DNA from: Anderseniella sp.
GTDB lineage: Bacteria > Pseudomonadota > Alphaproteobacteria > Rhizobiales > Aestuariivirgaceae
Length of the DNA stretch: 64,000 nucleotides
Assembly: GCA_028289645.1 (NCBI GenBank)
Contig: JANQOK010000012.1
Location: 141,911 to 205,910 of the forward strand
Direction of reading: 5' to 3'
A model generated the notes under the pieces. That model was not told the origin of the DNA and made no database searches. It saw only the letters and a list, made by a program, of their open reading frames with translations. This document shows, piece after piece, positions 35,618-44,243 of the stretch. Positions within the stretch are counted from its first letter, which is position 1; every line of letters starts with the position of its first letter. The translations under genes and the position numbers were made by a program.

Positions 35618-36862
35618 ATGGTCAAAGCATTGCCCCGTTCACCGCTCGCGCCCGAGAGCTTTGCCGATCTGCCGTCGATTGACGGTGTGCGCCTGGCCAC
35701 TGGCGCGACCGGGGTCAAGTACAAGGGCAGGGACGACCTGCTGTTGTGTGTGCTGGACAGGGGATCAAGCATCGCCGGTGTATTGACCAACTCAAAGACG
35801 TGTTCCGCACCGGTCGACCTGTGTCGTGCCAATCTGCAGAAAGGCAAGGTTCGCGCCATTGTCGTCAATGCCAGCAATGCCAACGCGTTTACCGGCAAGG
35901 CCGGGGTGAGGACCGTTGAAGCAACGTCGGCTGCGGCCTGCAGGATCGTCGGCTGCGACGCTTCGGAAGTCTATCTGGCGTCAACGGGTGTGATCGGCGA
36001 ACCGCTCGATCCGGCGCCGATTACATCGAGGCTTGCCGGCCTGAACGGTGCAGCAACCGGTGATGCATGGATGGCGGCGGCCCGGGCCATCATGACCACC
36101 GACACGTTTCCCAAGCTCGCAACTGCCACTGCCAGGCTGGGTGGCAAGACAGTTACCATCAACGGCATCGCCAAGGGATCCGGCATGATCGCGCCCGATA
36201 TGGCGACTATGCTTTGCTTCGTGTTCACTGATGCCGGCCTGCCGCGCGGACCGATGCAGAAAATGCTGGCAGATGCCGCGGACCGCAGCTTCAACTCCAT
36301 TACAGTGGATGGCGACACCTCCACATCGGACACGCTTTTGCTGTGTGCCACAGGCAAGTCCGGGAGCGCGCCGAAGGGTGTTCGCAGCATTGATGATGCC
36401 TCTTTGAAATCATTCCGGAAGGCTCTCGACAGCGTACTGCAGGACTTGGCGCACCAGACTGTGCGCGACGGTGAAGGCGCCAGCAAATTCGTGGCAGTAT
36501 CGGTGACCGGCGCCGAGACTGACACAGCCGCCAGACGCATCGGCCTCGCAGTTGCCAATTCGCCGCTGGTCAAGACCGCCATAGCCGGCGAAGATGCCAA
36601 CTGGGGGCGGATCGTCATGGCGGTCGGCAAGTCAGGCGAGAAAGCTGACCGTGACAAACTGAAAATCCGCATCGGCGGGGTCCTGGTCGCATCACGGGGC
36701 AGTGTTCACCCCGGTTATGACGAGGACGAACTGGTGCCGCACATGAAGGGTCAGCACATTGACATTGCCGTGGATGTCGGTGTCGGCAAGGGCAGGGCAA
36801 CGGTGTGGACCTGCGACCTGACCCATGGCTACATTGATATTAACGGATCGTATCGAAGCTGA
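35618..36862 (+). CDS. argJ: bifunctional glutamate N-acetyltransferase / amino-acid acetyltransferase
   Basis: ArgJ (414 residues) transfers the acetyl group of N-acetylornithine to glutamate, the recycling route of arginine synthesis. The precursor cleaves itself in the motif GMIAPDMATML, between A196 and T197, to give alpha and beta chains; T197 becomes the nucleophile. The oxyanion pair is in ASTGVIGEPL (about 121-130). Length and motifs match the family well. Whether it also acts on acetyl-CoA is not visible from sequence. mutT follows 112 bases later on the same strand, as in many rhizobia. Confidence 0.96.
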   Translation: MVKALPRSPLAPESFADLPSIDGVRLATGATGVKYKGRDDLLLCVLDRGSSIAGVLTNSKTCSAPVDLCRANLQKGKVRAIVVNASNANAFTGKAGVRTVEATSAAACRIVGCDASEVYLASTGVIGEPLDPAPITSRLAGLNGAATGDAWMAAARAIMTTDTFPKLATATARLGGKTVTINGIAKGSGMIAPDMATMLCFVFTDAGLPRGPMQKMLADAADRSFNSITVDGDTSTSDTLLLCATGKSGSAPKGVRSIDDASLKSFRKALDSVLQDLAHQTVRDGEGASKFVAVSVTGAETDTAARRIGLAVANSPLVKTAIAGEDANWGRIVMAVGKSGEKADRDKLKIRIGGVLVASRGSVHPGYDEDELVPHMKGQHIDIAVDVGVGKGRATVWTCDLTHGYIDINGSYRS

Positions 36863-36974
36863 GATGCCGGTTGCAATTTGGTAACCTTGCCGACACAAAG
36901 GGTGTTCGCAGCCCTTCAAAACCTCAAATCCAAACAACCCTGTTAACCCTTATCCGCCAAGGTGGTTCCCGGAC

Positions 36975-37382
36975 ATGAACGGAAAGAAGCTCGTTCTCGT
37001 CGTTGCCTGCGCACTGGTCGATCCGGACGGTAGAGTCCTGATAGCCCAGCGCCCTCAGGGCAAGGCACTTGCCGGATTTTGGGAATTTCCCGGTGGCAAG
37101 GTCGAACCCGGAGAACAGCCTGAAGCTGCGCTGATACGCGAGTTGAAGGAAGAGTTGGGTATCGACGTGACGCAAGCCTGTCTGGCACCGATGACGTTTG
37201 CTAGCCACGCCTACGACGATTTCCACCTGCTCATGCCGGTTTATGTATGCCGCAGGTGGAATGGCGAGGTTAACAAGCGCGAACACAGCGATATTCGCTG
37301 GGTTAGGCCGAACAGGTTACGCGAGTTTCCCATGCCGCCGGCAGATGAGCCGTTGATAGCGCATCTGATAGACCTGCTCTGA
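36975..37382 (+). CDS. mutT: 8-oxo-dGTP diphosphatase MutT
   Basis: The 135-residue Nudix protein has the box GKVEPGE followed by RELKEELGI (residues 41-63), and the DEPLIAHLIDLL ending. MutT removes 8-oxo-dGTP from the nucleotide pool and so prevents A:T to C:G changes. The sequence WEFPGGKVEPGEQ with preceding RPQGKALAGF is close to bacterial MutT. The argJ-mutT order is common in alphaproteobacteria. Functional identity within the Nudix family is by resemblance. Confidence 0.93.
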   Translation: MNGKKLVLVVACALVDPDGRVLIAQRPQGKALAGFWEFPGGKVEPGEQPEAALIRELKEELGIDVTQACLAPMTFASHAYDDFHLLMPVYVCRRWNGEVNKREHSDIRWVRPNRLREFPMPPADEPLIAHLIDLL

Positions 37383-37447
37383 CAAAGGGCGCCGGCAGCA
37401 ACCCGTTGATGTTCCAACACAACTGATCCGCCAGACAAGGCGGGCGC

Positions 37448-37624
37448 ATGTGGGTGAGTACAGTGAGTAACGGGGAACTAAGTCAAATGTTCAATTCAAA
37501 GCCAGATACAATGCAGGCAGACCGCCGTCCGGTGATGCGGGACTACACGGTCCTCGCCCTCGGCATGTCGGCAGCCATCATCACAACCCTTGCGGTTATC
37601 GGTGGTAGCCTGGCCGGTTTGTGA
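37448..37624 (+). CDS. small membrane protein, hypothetical
   Basis: An open frame of 58 codons beginning MWVSTVSNGELSQM and ending in a hydrophobic segment YTVLALGMSAAIITTLAVIGG (written in parts here for positions 33-53) and SLAGL. A start at a later ATG (37487 or 37511) would shorten it to about 45 or 37 residues. A single predicted helix near the C-terminus and GC-rich third positions favour a real gene. It lies between mutT and the start of the oxygenase segment. I do not recognise the family. Confidence 0.4.
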   Translation: MWVSTVSNGELSQMFNSKPDTMQADRRPVMRDYTVLALGMSAAIITTLAVIGGSLAGL

Positions 37625-37669
37625 GCCTGACCCCGACGACCGCTGCACCATCGCTGGTGGCGGCACTCG

Positions 37670-38806
37670 TCAGGTGACATGGCGGCGCAGCGCGGAATGA
37701 AACCAAGCGATGGCATCTTCCGCACCGGCGCCTGCCGACAAGGGGCCATGGACATAGGCTGGTGATTCCAGCCCGCGCTGAACTTTCTCGCAGATCCATA
37801 TGTCTTCGGTCTGAAAATCGCCGGTTTGCAGCGGGTGAACTTTCCAGTTGTCCGACGAAATGATGCCGGTGGAGCTGTCATATCCGGGGACGTAGGTGCG
37901 CTCGTCTTTCGATTGCCACGGTCCCACCCAATGACGAACCGTCATGCGACAGCGTCGTGCAGCCGTGGGTTGGAGTGCTGACACGGAGATGCCATATGGT
38001 GTCGGGACGATGAGAGTCGCCGGGAACAGGTAGTAGACGCCGCCATAACCCGGCCTGGACGCGCTTTTTACGATGCCGACATCTCCCGCCTCATCTCTCA
38101 GCTTTTTGGACAGCCGGTGGCGGACGCCGTTTTCGGTGGCATGCCAGACCATGTGTTGGCCTGCGGGTTGCCATTCATTCAAGCCGGGCAACGGTCCGCC
38201 GAGGGTGTTTTCGTGGAGGTAGGCAAGGTGATAACCGTCCAGCGCGTTTTCGATGAACACCTTCCAGTTGCATTTCAAATCGTAGGTCAGTGGCGTTGCT
38301 TCGCCAATGTCCGCTGCACTCAGGTCGTGCGGCCATTCCCTTCCCCGCAATGGTTCAATCCATAGGTCGAAATCGGCATTCGCGTCCGGATTGGCAAACA
38401 CCAGATCTTTGAAGACACCGATTGAGGCGGGGAACAGCCCGAGGTCGGACCGGTCCAGACCGGGAAAGCACTCAGCCTTGTTGGGAACGCCGCGAAGTGT
38501 ACCATCGTGGGCATAGCTCCAGCGGTGGTAGGGACAGGTGATTGTTCCGCCACAGTTGCCATTTGCGCCGTCCAGCAGCTCCGCTCCCCGGTGCCGGCAT
38601 ACATTGTGCAGCGCTTTCAACGCTCCCTGTTTGTCGCGGACAACGCAGACGGGTGCGTTTCCGCATGTCGCGGTACGGTAATCGCCGGCCTGCCTGAAAT
38701 CATGGACAGTGCCGACAAAAGTCCAGGCATTGGCAAACAGGGTCTTGTTTTCGTGTTCGAGCCACCCGGCATCGATGTAGGCCTGCTTGGCAAGACGATC
38801 GGTCAT
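37670..38806 (-). CDS. Rieske-type ring-hydroxylating oxygenase alpha subunit
   Basis: The 378-residue protein has a Rieske [2Fe-2S] domain with C70-x-H72 (NVCRHRGAEL) and C91-x2-H94 (CPYHRW), and a catalytic domain whose mononuclear iron ligands include H193 and H198 in DGYHLAYLH. TEDIWICEKVQRGL near the C-terminus is typical of the CMO/GbcA-like branch (choline, glycine-betaine or carnitine monooxygenases). Substrate is unknown. No ferredoxin or reductase partner lies next to it. Its start overlaps the stop of the TetR regulator by 4 bases (ATGA), so the two form an operon. Confidence 0.9.
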   Translation of the reverse strand: MTDRLAKQAYIDAGWLEHENKTLFANAWTFVGTVHDFRQAGDYRTATCGNAPVCVVRDKQGALKALHNVCRHRGAELLDGANGNCGGTITCPYHRWSYAHDGTLRGVPNKAECFPGLDRSDLGLFPASIGVFKDLVFANPDANADFDLWIEPLRGREWPHDLSAADIGEATPLTYDLKCNWKVFIENALDGYHLAYLHENTLGGPLPGLNEWQPAGQHMVWHATENGVRHRLSKKLRDEAGDVGIVKSASRPGYGGVYYLFPATLIVPTPYGISVSALQPTAARRCRMTVRHWVGPWQSKDERTYVPGYDSSTGIISSDNWKVHPLQTGDFQTEDIWICEKVQRGLESPAYVHGPLSAGAGAEDAIAWFHSALRRHVT

Positions 38807-39390
38807 TGGCCGGTCTCCAAGGACTCCAGCAGCAGGATCGCAGCCTGCTTTGAGGCGGCAACCAGAGCATCAGTTTTGCGCAGCGGATACAGCGCCTCGA
38901 CGTTGAAATAGATACCGGTGATTCCCGTGCTGACCGCGGCAATCTTGGCCGGATCGGTATCGGGAAAGTCTTCTGCCAGCACTTCGTCAAGCCGGGCGAT
39001 GAAATCACTTAGCCATACCTGCATTTTAGCTGCCAGGAACGGACTTTCGGTTGATGCGGCAATCAGCGAGTTTGAAATTCTGACCAGTTGCGGGTCGGAA
39101 TATGTCGGGTCGAACAGCCAGTCTATGGCGGTTCTTGATCTGTTTTCGGCGGGCAGGGCAGAGACCATCGCTGCCATGCTGCTGCGGCTCTTTTCCAGAA
39201 ACCGGTCAACCAGCGCTTCCAGTAACCTGTCCCGGTTGCCGACATTGTGGCGTACAAGCGGCCGGGCCAGCCCGGCCAATTTGGCCGTTCTGGCCAGTGT
39301 GGCGCCTTCAACACCGTAGCGAGCAACACAGGATTCAAACGCATCCAGTATCTGATTTCGACGTTCATTCTGAATGTTTGGTCGGGCCAT
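38803..39390 (-). CDS. TetR-family transcriptional regulator
   Basis: The 195-residue protein starts MARPNIQNERRNQILDAFES, with a TetR helix-turn-helix (about 25-45, GATLARTAKLAGLARPLVRHN) and an all-helical ligand domain ending in TDALVAASKQAAILLLESL. I prefer the ATG at 39390, which begins the normal N-terminus; an ATG-like start 33 bases upstream would add a tail that contains part of the operator. The sequence has some resemblance to BetI-type regulators. It is cotranscribed with the Rieske gene and divergent from the fatty-acid-hydroxylase gene, with a palindromic operator in between. Confidence 0.9.
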   Translation of the reverse strand: MARPNIQNERRNQILDAFESCVARYGVEGATLARTAKLAGLARPLVRHNVGNRDRLLEALVDRFLEKSRSSMAAMVSALPAENRSRTAIDWLFDPTYSDPQLVRISNSLIAASTESPFLAAKMQVWLSDFIARLDEVLAEDFPDTDPAKIAAVSTGITGIYFNVEALYPLRKTDALVAASKQAAILLLESLETGQ

Positions 39391-39403
39391 GTGCTTCAAA
39401 CAA

Positions 39404-39427
39404 TTGATTGTCAGTATTGACAAACAA
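39404..39427. promoter_or_regulatory. TetR-type operator between divergent oxygenase genes
   Basis: TTGATTGTCA (39404-39413), spacer GTAT, then TGACAAACAA (39418-39427): arms match at 9 of 10 positions. A further copy of the TTGATTGTCA half-site lies at 39442-39451 with a degenerate partner. TTGACA in each half-site could act as -35 for the two opposing promoters. Confidence 0.68.
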
Positions 39428-39469
39428 TGTGATCAAGGCCATTGATTGTCAACCCTGATAAATTTGGAA

Positions 39470-40348
39470 ATGATCATGGACTGGCTGTTTTCCCCAATCA
39501 GCGCCGACTACATCGAATGGCTCGAGAGATTTGTTGACGACTGGTTTTTTGTCTTCGCTCTCGGCTTTCTGGTGTTCGAGTTGGTCAGATATGCGATCTA
39601 CAAGAGACTCTCGTGGACTTTGATCGGCGATACGATCACCAACTACGTCACGCTCGCCTTGTTCATCGGCCTGACAATCCTGTTTCTCGGCGCGTTTTAC
39701 GTCACGACCTTCTACTATGCGTTCCAGTTTGCCATTTTTGACATCGAGATAAACTGGCTCACGGTCGCTATCTGCGTGGTGCTGGCGGATCTCGCCTACT
39801 ATTGGGAGCACCGGTTCATGCACCGGGTGAATCTCGCCTGGGCAACTCATACGGTTCACCACTCGTCACCGTTTTTCAACATCTCGGTGGCGTACCGGTT
39901 CGGTCCGATGGATTCGTTTTGGCCGGTCTTCTTCCATATTCCGCTGGTGGTGCTCGGCTTCAATCCGATCGTCGTCCTGTTCGCCGAAGTGATCGTCCAG
40001 GTTTATCAGACCGTCCTGCATACGGAGAGCATCAGAAAACTCCCGCGTCCGGTTGAATGGATCATGAACACGCCATCACATCACCGCGTCCATCACGGCT
40101 CGAACCCGAAATACCTCGACAAGAACTACGGCGGCATCTTCATCATCTGGGACCGGATGTTTGGTACGTTCGAGGAAGAGCGGGAGGAAGTGGTTTATGG
40201 CCTGGTGCGGCCCATCAATAGCATCAACCCCATAACCGCGTTTCTACACGGGTTCTATCGGCTCGCGAAAGCTGTCTGGGAAATGAAGGGCGTCCGCAAC
40301 AAGCTTGGTGTGATGTTTGGTCCGCCCGGCTGGAAGCCGAAACCCTGA
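39470..40348 (+). CDS. sterol desaturase / fatty acid hydroxylase superfamily protein
   Basis: The 292-residue integral membrane protein carries the eight-histidine di-iron signature: H114-x3-H118 (EHRFMH), H127-x2-HH (HTVHH) and HHRVHH at 204-209. Several hydrophobic segments surround it (about 25-45, 60-90, 95-112, 150-172). Family members hydroxylate or desaturate lipids, sterols or carotenoids with O2. The start is uncertain: ATG at 39470 or 39476; a TTG at 39446 would extend it into the operator. It is divergent from the TetR and Rieske genes, so the two oxygenases are probably controlled together. Confidence 0.87.
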   Translation: MIMDWLFSPISADYIEWLERFVDDWFFVFALGFLVFELVRYAIYKRLSWTLIGDTITNYVTLALFIGLTILFLGAFYVTTFYYAFQFAIFDIEINWLTVAICVVLADLAYYWEHRFMHRVNLAWATHTVHHSSPFFNISVAYRFGPMDSFWPVFFHIPLVVLGFNPIVVLFAEVIVQVYQTVLHTESIRKLPRPVEWIMNTPSHHRVHHGSNPKYLDKNYGGIFIIWDRMFGTFEEEREEVVYGLVRPINSINPITAFLHGFYRLAKAVWEMKGVRNKLGVMFGPPGWKPKP

Positions 40349-40361
40349 CCCGGAAGACTGC

Positions 40362-40727
40362 TCACACCGCCCGTTGGATCGCTTTTGCCATGGCACTTGC
40401 GAGGTCCTGCGGCGCATCGGGGCGCACGATTATTGATCGTTTGAACGTCGGCAGTGATGGGAAACCGTCCTTCCTGGTGAGGACTTTCATGCCAGGCTCG
40501 ACATTGCTTTCATACAGAATGCCGATCGCAAACCCCGCCCGTATCGCAGCCTTGAGGCTCATCAGCCCGGTGCATTCGAAGGCAACATTGTAGGAGCGGC
40601 CCTGCTGTTCCATCGCCGTTTTGGGCAATTCTCCCATCCAACAGCCATGATTGATCAATGCAAGCGGTACCGGATCGGCGGCAGGCATGTGCATGGTGTC
40701 AGCGGCAACGTGAAAGGTTGGTTTCCG
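40362..40727 (-). pseudogene. truncated LysR-family regulator (C-terminal effector domain only)
   Basis: The frame encodes only the second half of a LysR substrate-binding domain: FHVAADTMHMPAADPVPLAL, then RSYNVAFECTGLMSLKAAI and AGFAIGILYESNVEPGMKVL. The N-terminal helix-turn-helix and the first subdomain are missing; homology begins within a base or two of the methyltransferase stop codon. The only in-frame ATG (40694) would give 110 residues. It could therefore be a remnant left when the gene was cut by rearrangement. Translation as a short protein cannot be excluded. Confidence 0.7.
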
Positions 40728-40728
40728 C

Positions 40729-41613
40729 CTAGTCCCGCGGCAGTTTTCGTTCGTCCACTTTCAACGCATCGGCGAGGCGGGTGTTGGCTGAACCGGGTCT
40801 GAGCGGCTTGGGCTGGCTTTCATGCGGCGACCAGCCGGTCAGGTAGATCATCTGGAAGGTGGCGCGGATGCGGTTGTCGGCATCTGAGAAGGTCTGGTCA
40901 TAGTGCGCACAGACCCTTGCTATCAGCTCAGGTGTCACCAGCGAGCGGCGACGCTCAGCCAGAACGTTCGACAGTCCGAGCGCCTTTAGATCGCGCATCA
41001 GGGCCAGAGCGCTGTCATAGCGGACTTTCAACCGGTCCGTGTCGACCACCGGCAGGGCAAACCCGGCCCGCTGCAACAGGCCGCCGGCGTCGCGAATGTC
41101 GCAGAACGGCGCCACGCGGGGTGAGGCGCCGCCGGTCACCGCCGTTTCCGCCTGCAGCCAGCTGGCGCGCAGTTCATGCAGGCTATCACCGCCCAGCATC
41201 GCGGCCAGCAGCACACCGTCCGGTTTCAGGGCCTGGCGTAACCGGGCGAGGCTGCCAGGCAGGTCGTTTGCCCATTCAAGGCCGGGGCAGACGAAGATGC
41301 AATCAAAGGTCTCTGCCGGCAGGTCGGGCTCGTTCAGGATCATCCGGTTTCCGGACAGCGCGGAAACATCGGTAATGTTGCCGTCATCACCCAGCCGGGG
41401 CTTGACCGCTTCGGTGATTTGAGATGCATCATGACTGATGACGGCAACGTGGGAAAACGAGCGTGAAATGCTCTCAAACCGATCGATCAGTTCTGTTGCC
41501 GCAACCTCGTCTAGGAAACCGGGCAGATTGCCTTTTGCCGCCGCCCGGGTCAGATTGCGGTGCAAGGCGGCCTGGTCAAACAGGTCCGGTATGGCGGAAG
41601 CCGGCATTGTCAT
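40729..41613 (-). CDS. SAM-dependent methyltransferase, NDUFAF5/BioC-like
   Basis: A 294-residue protein of the methyltransferase family related to mitochondrial NDUFAF5, which hydroxylates an arginine of complex I subunit NDUFS7. The start FDQAALHRNLTRAAA is typical of alphaproteobacterial members. The SAM-binding motifs are less clear than in ordinary methyltransferases: the usual glycine-rich motif I is not well kept, while FDCIFVCPGLEWANDLPG and LRQALKPDGVLLAAMLG match post-motif I and the proline/glycine motif. TFQMIYLTGWSPHESQPKPL at the end is a family signature. Divergent from comF, as in rhizobia. The true reaction is not known here. Confidence 0.87.
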   Translation of the reverse strand: MTMPASAIPDLFDQAALHRNLTRAAAKGNLPGFLDEVAATELIDRFESISRSFSHVAVISHDASQITEAVKPRLGDDGNITDVSALSGNRMILNEPDLPAETFDCIFVCPGLEWANDLPGSLARLRQALKPDGVLLAAMLGGDSLHELRASWLQAETAVTGGASPRVAPFCDIRDAGGLLQRAGFALPVVDTDRLKVRYDSALALMRDLKALGLSNVLAERRRSLVTPELIARVCAHYDQTFSDADNRIRATFQMIYLTGWSPHESQPKPLRPGSANTRLADALKVDERKLPRD

Positions 41614-41721
41614 GAGCCCAGATAAGTCGAGCGGCGCAGTTTACGCAAGTCCGCAAATTGGCATGAACCTGGCAGGGTGGCGCTGGCCACGCATCTTTCT
41701 TTGAGGACAGTCGCAACAGTC

Positions 41722-42480
41722 ATGCAAGGTGCAGTTGCTCATATCGCCCGGGCGGGCAGGCGGATTGCCGGTGATATGCTGAATCTGGTGTTGCCGGCGA
41801 CCTGTCCGGTGTGCGAGCGCCCGGTGTCGGGCGCCGGCGGGCTTTGCGAAGGCTGCTGGGCCGGCCTGGACGTCATATCCGAACCTGTTTGTGACGCCTA
41901 TGGAACACCGTTTGTATTCGATGAAGGCAAGGGTGCTGTGTCCGCGCGGGCCATTTCCAGCCCACCGGTGTGGGACAGGGCGCGTGGCGCCGTCATGTTC
42001 AACGACTGCTCGCAACACCTCGTTCATGCCCTGAAATACCGTGACCGGCACGAGGTGCTGGACGCGATGGCCGGCATGATGGCTCATGCAGGCCGCGACA
42101 TCCTGCCTAGGGCACAGGTGATTGCGCCGGTGCCGCTGCACCGTAGGAGGCTGTGGTCCAGGCGATACAACCAGGCAGCCCTGCTGGCCGGAGGTGTCGG
42201 CGCCGCAACCGGTGTCACGGTGCAGACCGATCTGGTCAGCAGAGTGCGCAACACCCGCTCCCAGGTGGGTCTAGGCGAAGGCCAGCGCAGCCGTAATGTG
42301 AAGGGAGCGTTTTCGGTTCCCGACGCCCGGGTTCGAGACATTATGGGCCGAAATATACTGCTGGTTGACGATGTGCTGACGTCGGGCGCAACTGCCAATG
42401 AGTGTGCAAGAATGCTCAAGCAGGCCGGCGCCGTTCACGTGGATGTGCTCGTTTTCGCGCTTGTCAATCATTCCGGTTGA
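41722..42480 (+). CDS. comF: ComF-family phosphoribosyltransferase-like protein
   Basis: The 253-residue protein has an N-terminal zinc-ribbon (C28-x2-C31, C42-x2-C45, in TCPVCERP and LCEGCW) and a C-terminal type I phosphoribosyltransferase domain with the PRPP-binding sequence ILLVDDVLTSGAT. RRYNQAALLA and SQVGLGEGQRSRNVKGAF are family hallmarks. ComF is required for DNA uptake in naturally competent bacteria, but is widespread where competence is unknown. I use the ATG at 41722; a GTG at 41677 would add 15 residues. It begins a run of genes through DUF1178 on this strand. Confidence 0.92.
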   Translation: MQGAVAHIARAGRRIAGDMLNLVLPATCPVCERPVSGAGGLCEGCWAGLDVISEPVCDAYGTPFVFDEGKGAVSARAISSPPVWDRARGAVMFNDCSQHLVHALKYRDRHEVLDAMAGMMAHAGRDILPRAQVIAPVPLHRRRLWSRRYNQAALLAGGVGAATGVTVQTDLVSRVRNTRSQVGLGEGQRSRNVKGAFSVPDARVRDIMGRNILLVDDVLTSGATANECARMLKQAGAVHVDVLVFALVNHSG

Positions 42481-42531
42481 TAGCATATCCAGTTTCTGGC
42501 CCGGGCCGGACTGAGCGCAACACGACTGGAA

Positions 42532-42798
42532 ATGACTGACATGAAGCCGGTGACAATCTACTCAAGCATGATGTGCGGTTACTGCAGCGCTGCCAAGAAA
42601 CTGCTGTCTCGCAAAGGTGTAACGTATGACGAGATTGACGTGACCTTTGCGCCGGGCAAGCGAGCCGACATGACCAAACGCGCCGGCGGCAGGCGATCCG
42701 TGCCTCAAATTTTCATCGGTGAGCATCACGTCGGTGGCTGCGATGAACTGCATGCCCTCGAGCAGGCCGGAAAGCTCGACTCGATGCTGAAGGACTGA
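42532..42798 (+). CDS. grxC: glutaredoxin 3
   Basis: The 88-residue protein is a dithiol glutaredoxin. The active site is CGYC (C15, C18) instead of the common CPYC. RRSVPQIFIGEHHVGGCDEL gives the cis-Pro TVP-like and the GG glutathione-binding loops. It reduces disulfides using glutathione. A second ATG at 42541 gives nearly the same protein. The position between comF and the nitrilase-like gene matches many alphaproteobacteria. Confidence 0.95.
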   Translation: MTDMKPVTIYSSMMCGYCSAAKKLLSRKGVTYDEIDVTFAPGKRADMTKRAGGRRSVPQIFIGEHHVGGCDELHALEQAGKLDSMLKD

Positions 42799-42901
42799 CG
42801 TTTACCAGAGTGTGGCAACGTGACTTCGAATTGGCCGGCAAAATTGCTATAATTGATCGATATTGATCCGGTTGAGCCACTGTTGCGGGATGCTGACGCC
42901 T

Positions 42902-43768
42902 ATGAAAGAGCCAATGGACAAAACGTTTACTGCTGCGTGCATTCAAATGTGTTCGGGCCGCGATCCGCAGGCCAACATGGCTGCGGTCAGTGACTTGGTG
43001 CGCCAGGCTGCCGGCGACGGCGCAGACCTGATCATGACCCCGGAGATGACCAACATTATCGACAGTCCCCGTGCGGCGGTTGCAGCTAAGGTCGAGCCGG
43101 AAGAAAACTGCATTGCCGTTGCCAGATTTGCCAAGTTGGCGGTCGAGACCGGCAAGCATGTGCTGGCAGGATCGCTGGGTGTGCAGGCGGGCGGCGGCAA
43201 GCTGGCCAACCGATCCATGCTGTTCGCTCCGGACGGTACGGTAATGGCACGGTACGACAAGGCGCACATGTTTGATGTCGATCTGCCGAACGGTGAGACA
43301 TACCGGGAATCTTCGACGTTCGCAGCCGGCGACAAGGCGGTGTTTGCAGACCTGCCATGGGGCAGGCTGGGCCTGACCATCTGCTATGACGTCCGGTTCG
43401 CCTACCAGTACCGGATGCTGGCCCAGCACGACTGCAGTTTCTTATCGGTTCCGGCCGCGTTCACGGTGCCGACCGGAACCGCCCACTGGCATGTGCTGCT
43501 GCGTGCCAGGGCGATTGAAACCGGATGTTTCGTGTTTGCGCCGGCCCAGTCGGGCAGTCATGAGGAGGGCCGCAAGACGTTTGGCCACAGCCTCATTGTC
43601 TCGCCTTGGGGCGAGGTGCTGGCCGACGCCGGTACAGTAACCTCCGGCATTGTCATGGCCGAGATTGATCCGGCGAAAGTCGCCCGGGCGCGCGGGCGCG
43701 TGCCTGCGCTGATGCACGACAAGGTGCTGAGCGTCGCCGATGATGTTTCGCAGGCGGCAGCAGAATGA
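42902..43768 (+). CDS. carbon-nitrogen hydrolase (Nit2/omega-amidase-like)
   Basis: The 288-residue protein belongs to the nitrilase superfamily with the full E-K-C triad: E48 (TPEMTN), K120 (YDKAHMFD) and C161 (TICYDVRF). The sequence is closest to the Nit1/Nit2 branch, which hydrolyses deaminated glutathione or omega-amides. The start is one of two ATGs (42902, 42914); the first leaves a normal distance to a weak GGGA site. Placement next to grxC fits a role in glutathione repair, but that is inference. Its stop overlaps the DUF1178 start by 4 bases. Confidence 0.9.
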   Translation: MKEPMDKTFTAACIQMCSGRDPQANMAAVSDLVRQAAGDGADLIMTPEMTNIIDSPRAAVAAKVEPEENCIAVARFAKLAVETGKHVLAGSLGVQAGGGKLANRSMLFAPDGTVMARYDKAHMFDVDLPNGETYRESSTFAAGDKAVFADLPWGRLGLTICYDVRFAYQYRMLAQHDCSFLSVPAAFTVPTGTAHWHVLLRARAIETGCFVFAPAQSGSHEEGRKTFGHSLIVSPWGEVLADAGTVTSGIVMAEIDPAKVARARGRVPALMHDKVLSVADDVSQAAAE

Positions 43769-44205
43769 TCCGCTATGACTTATTGTGCGAGGCTGAACAC
43801 CGGTTTGACGGCTGGTTCACCAGCAGCGACGGCTTCGAAGACCAGGTTGCGCGCAAATTGGTGCAATGCCCGGTGTGCGGTTCGCACAAGGTGACCAAGG
43901 CGCTGATGACGCCGGGCGTGCCGGCCAGGGGCAACCGCGATGACGAGCCGGTTCCGGCCCTGCATGCACCGCAGGACCCCAAGGCCAGAGCAATGGCCGA
44001 AATGGTGCGCAAACTGCGCTCGCATGTTGAGGAGAATGCGGACTATGTCGGTGACAAGTTCGCTGAATCGGCCCGGCGCATCCACTATGGCGAAGAAGAG
44101 CAGCGCGGCATCTACGGTGAGGCCACCATCGATGAGGCGCGCGAACTGCACGACGAAGGTGTGGATGTCCTGCCGCTTCCCAAATTGCCGGAAGACCGCA
44201 ACTAG
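43765..44205 (+). CDS. DUF1178 family protein
   Basis: A 146-residue cytoplasmic protein of unknown function. The N-terminal zinc-ribbon-like part (MIRYDLLCEAEHRFDGWF, then CPVCGSHKVTKALMTP) has C36-x2-C39 plus C8. The second half is helical and charged (EMVRKLRSHVEENADYVGDKFAESARRIHYGE). It overlaps the nitrilase gene by 4 bases, so the two are cotranslated. The conserved pairing suggests a linked role. Confidence 0.92.
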   Translation: MIRYDLLCEAEHRFDGWFTSSDGFEDQVARKLVQCPVCGSHKVTKALMTPGVPARGNRDDEPVPALHAPQDPKARAMAEMVRKLRSHVEENADYVGDKFAESARRIHYGEEEQRGIYGEATIDEARELHDEGVDVLPLPKLPEDRN

Positions 44206-44243
44206 AAGTCACCGGCTGCTGGCCGGCTACAGGGTGTTCGGAT

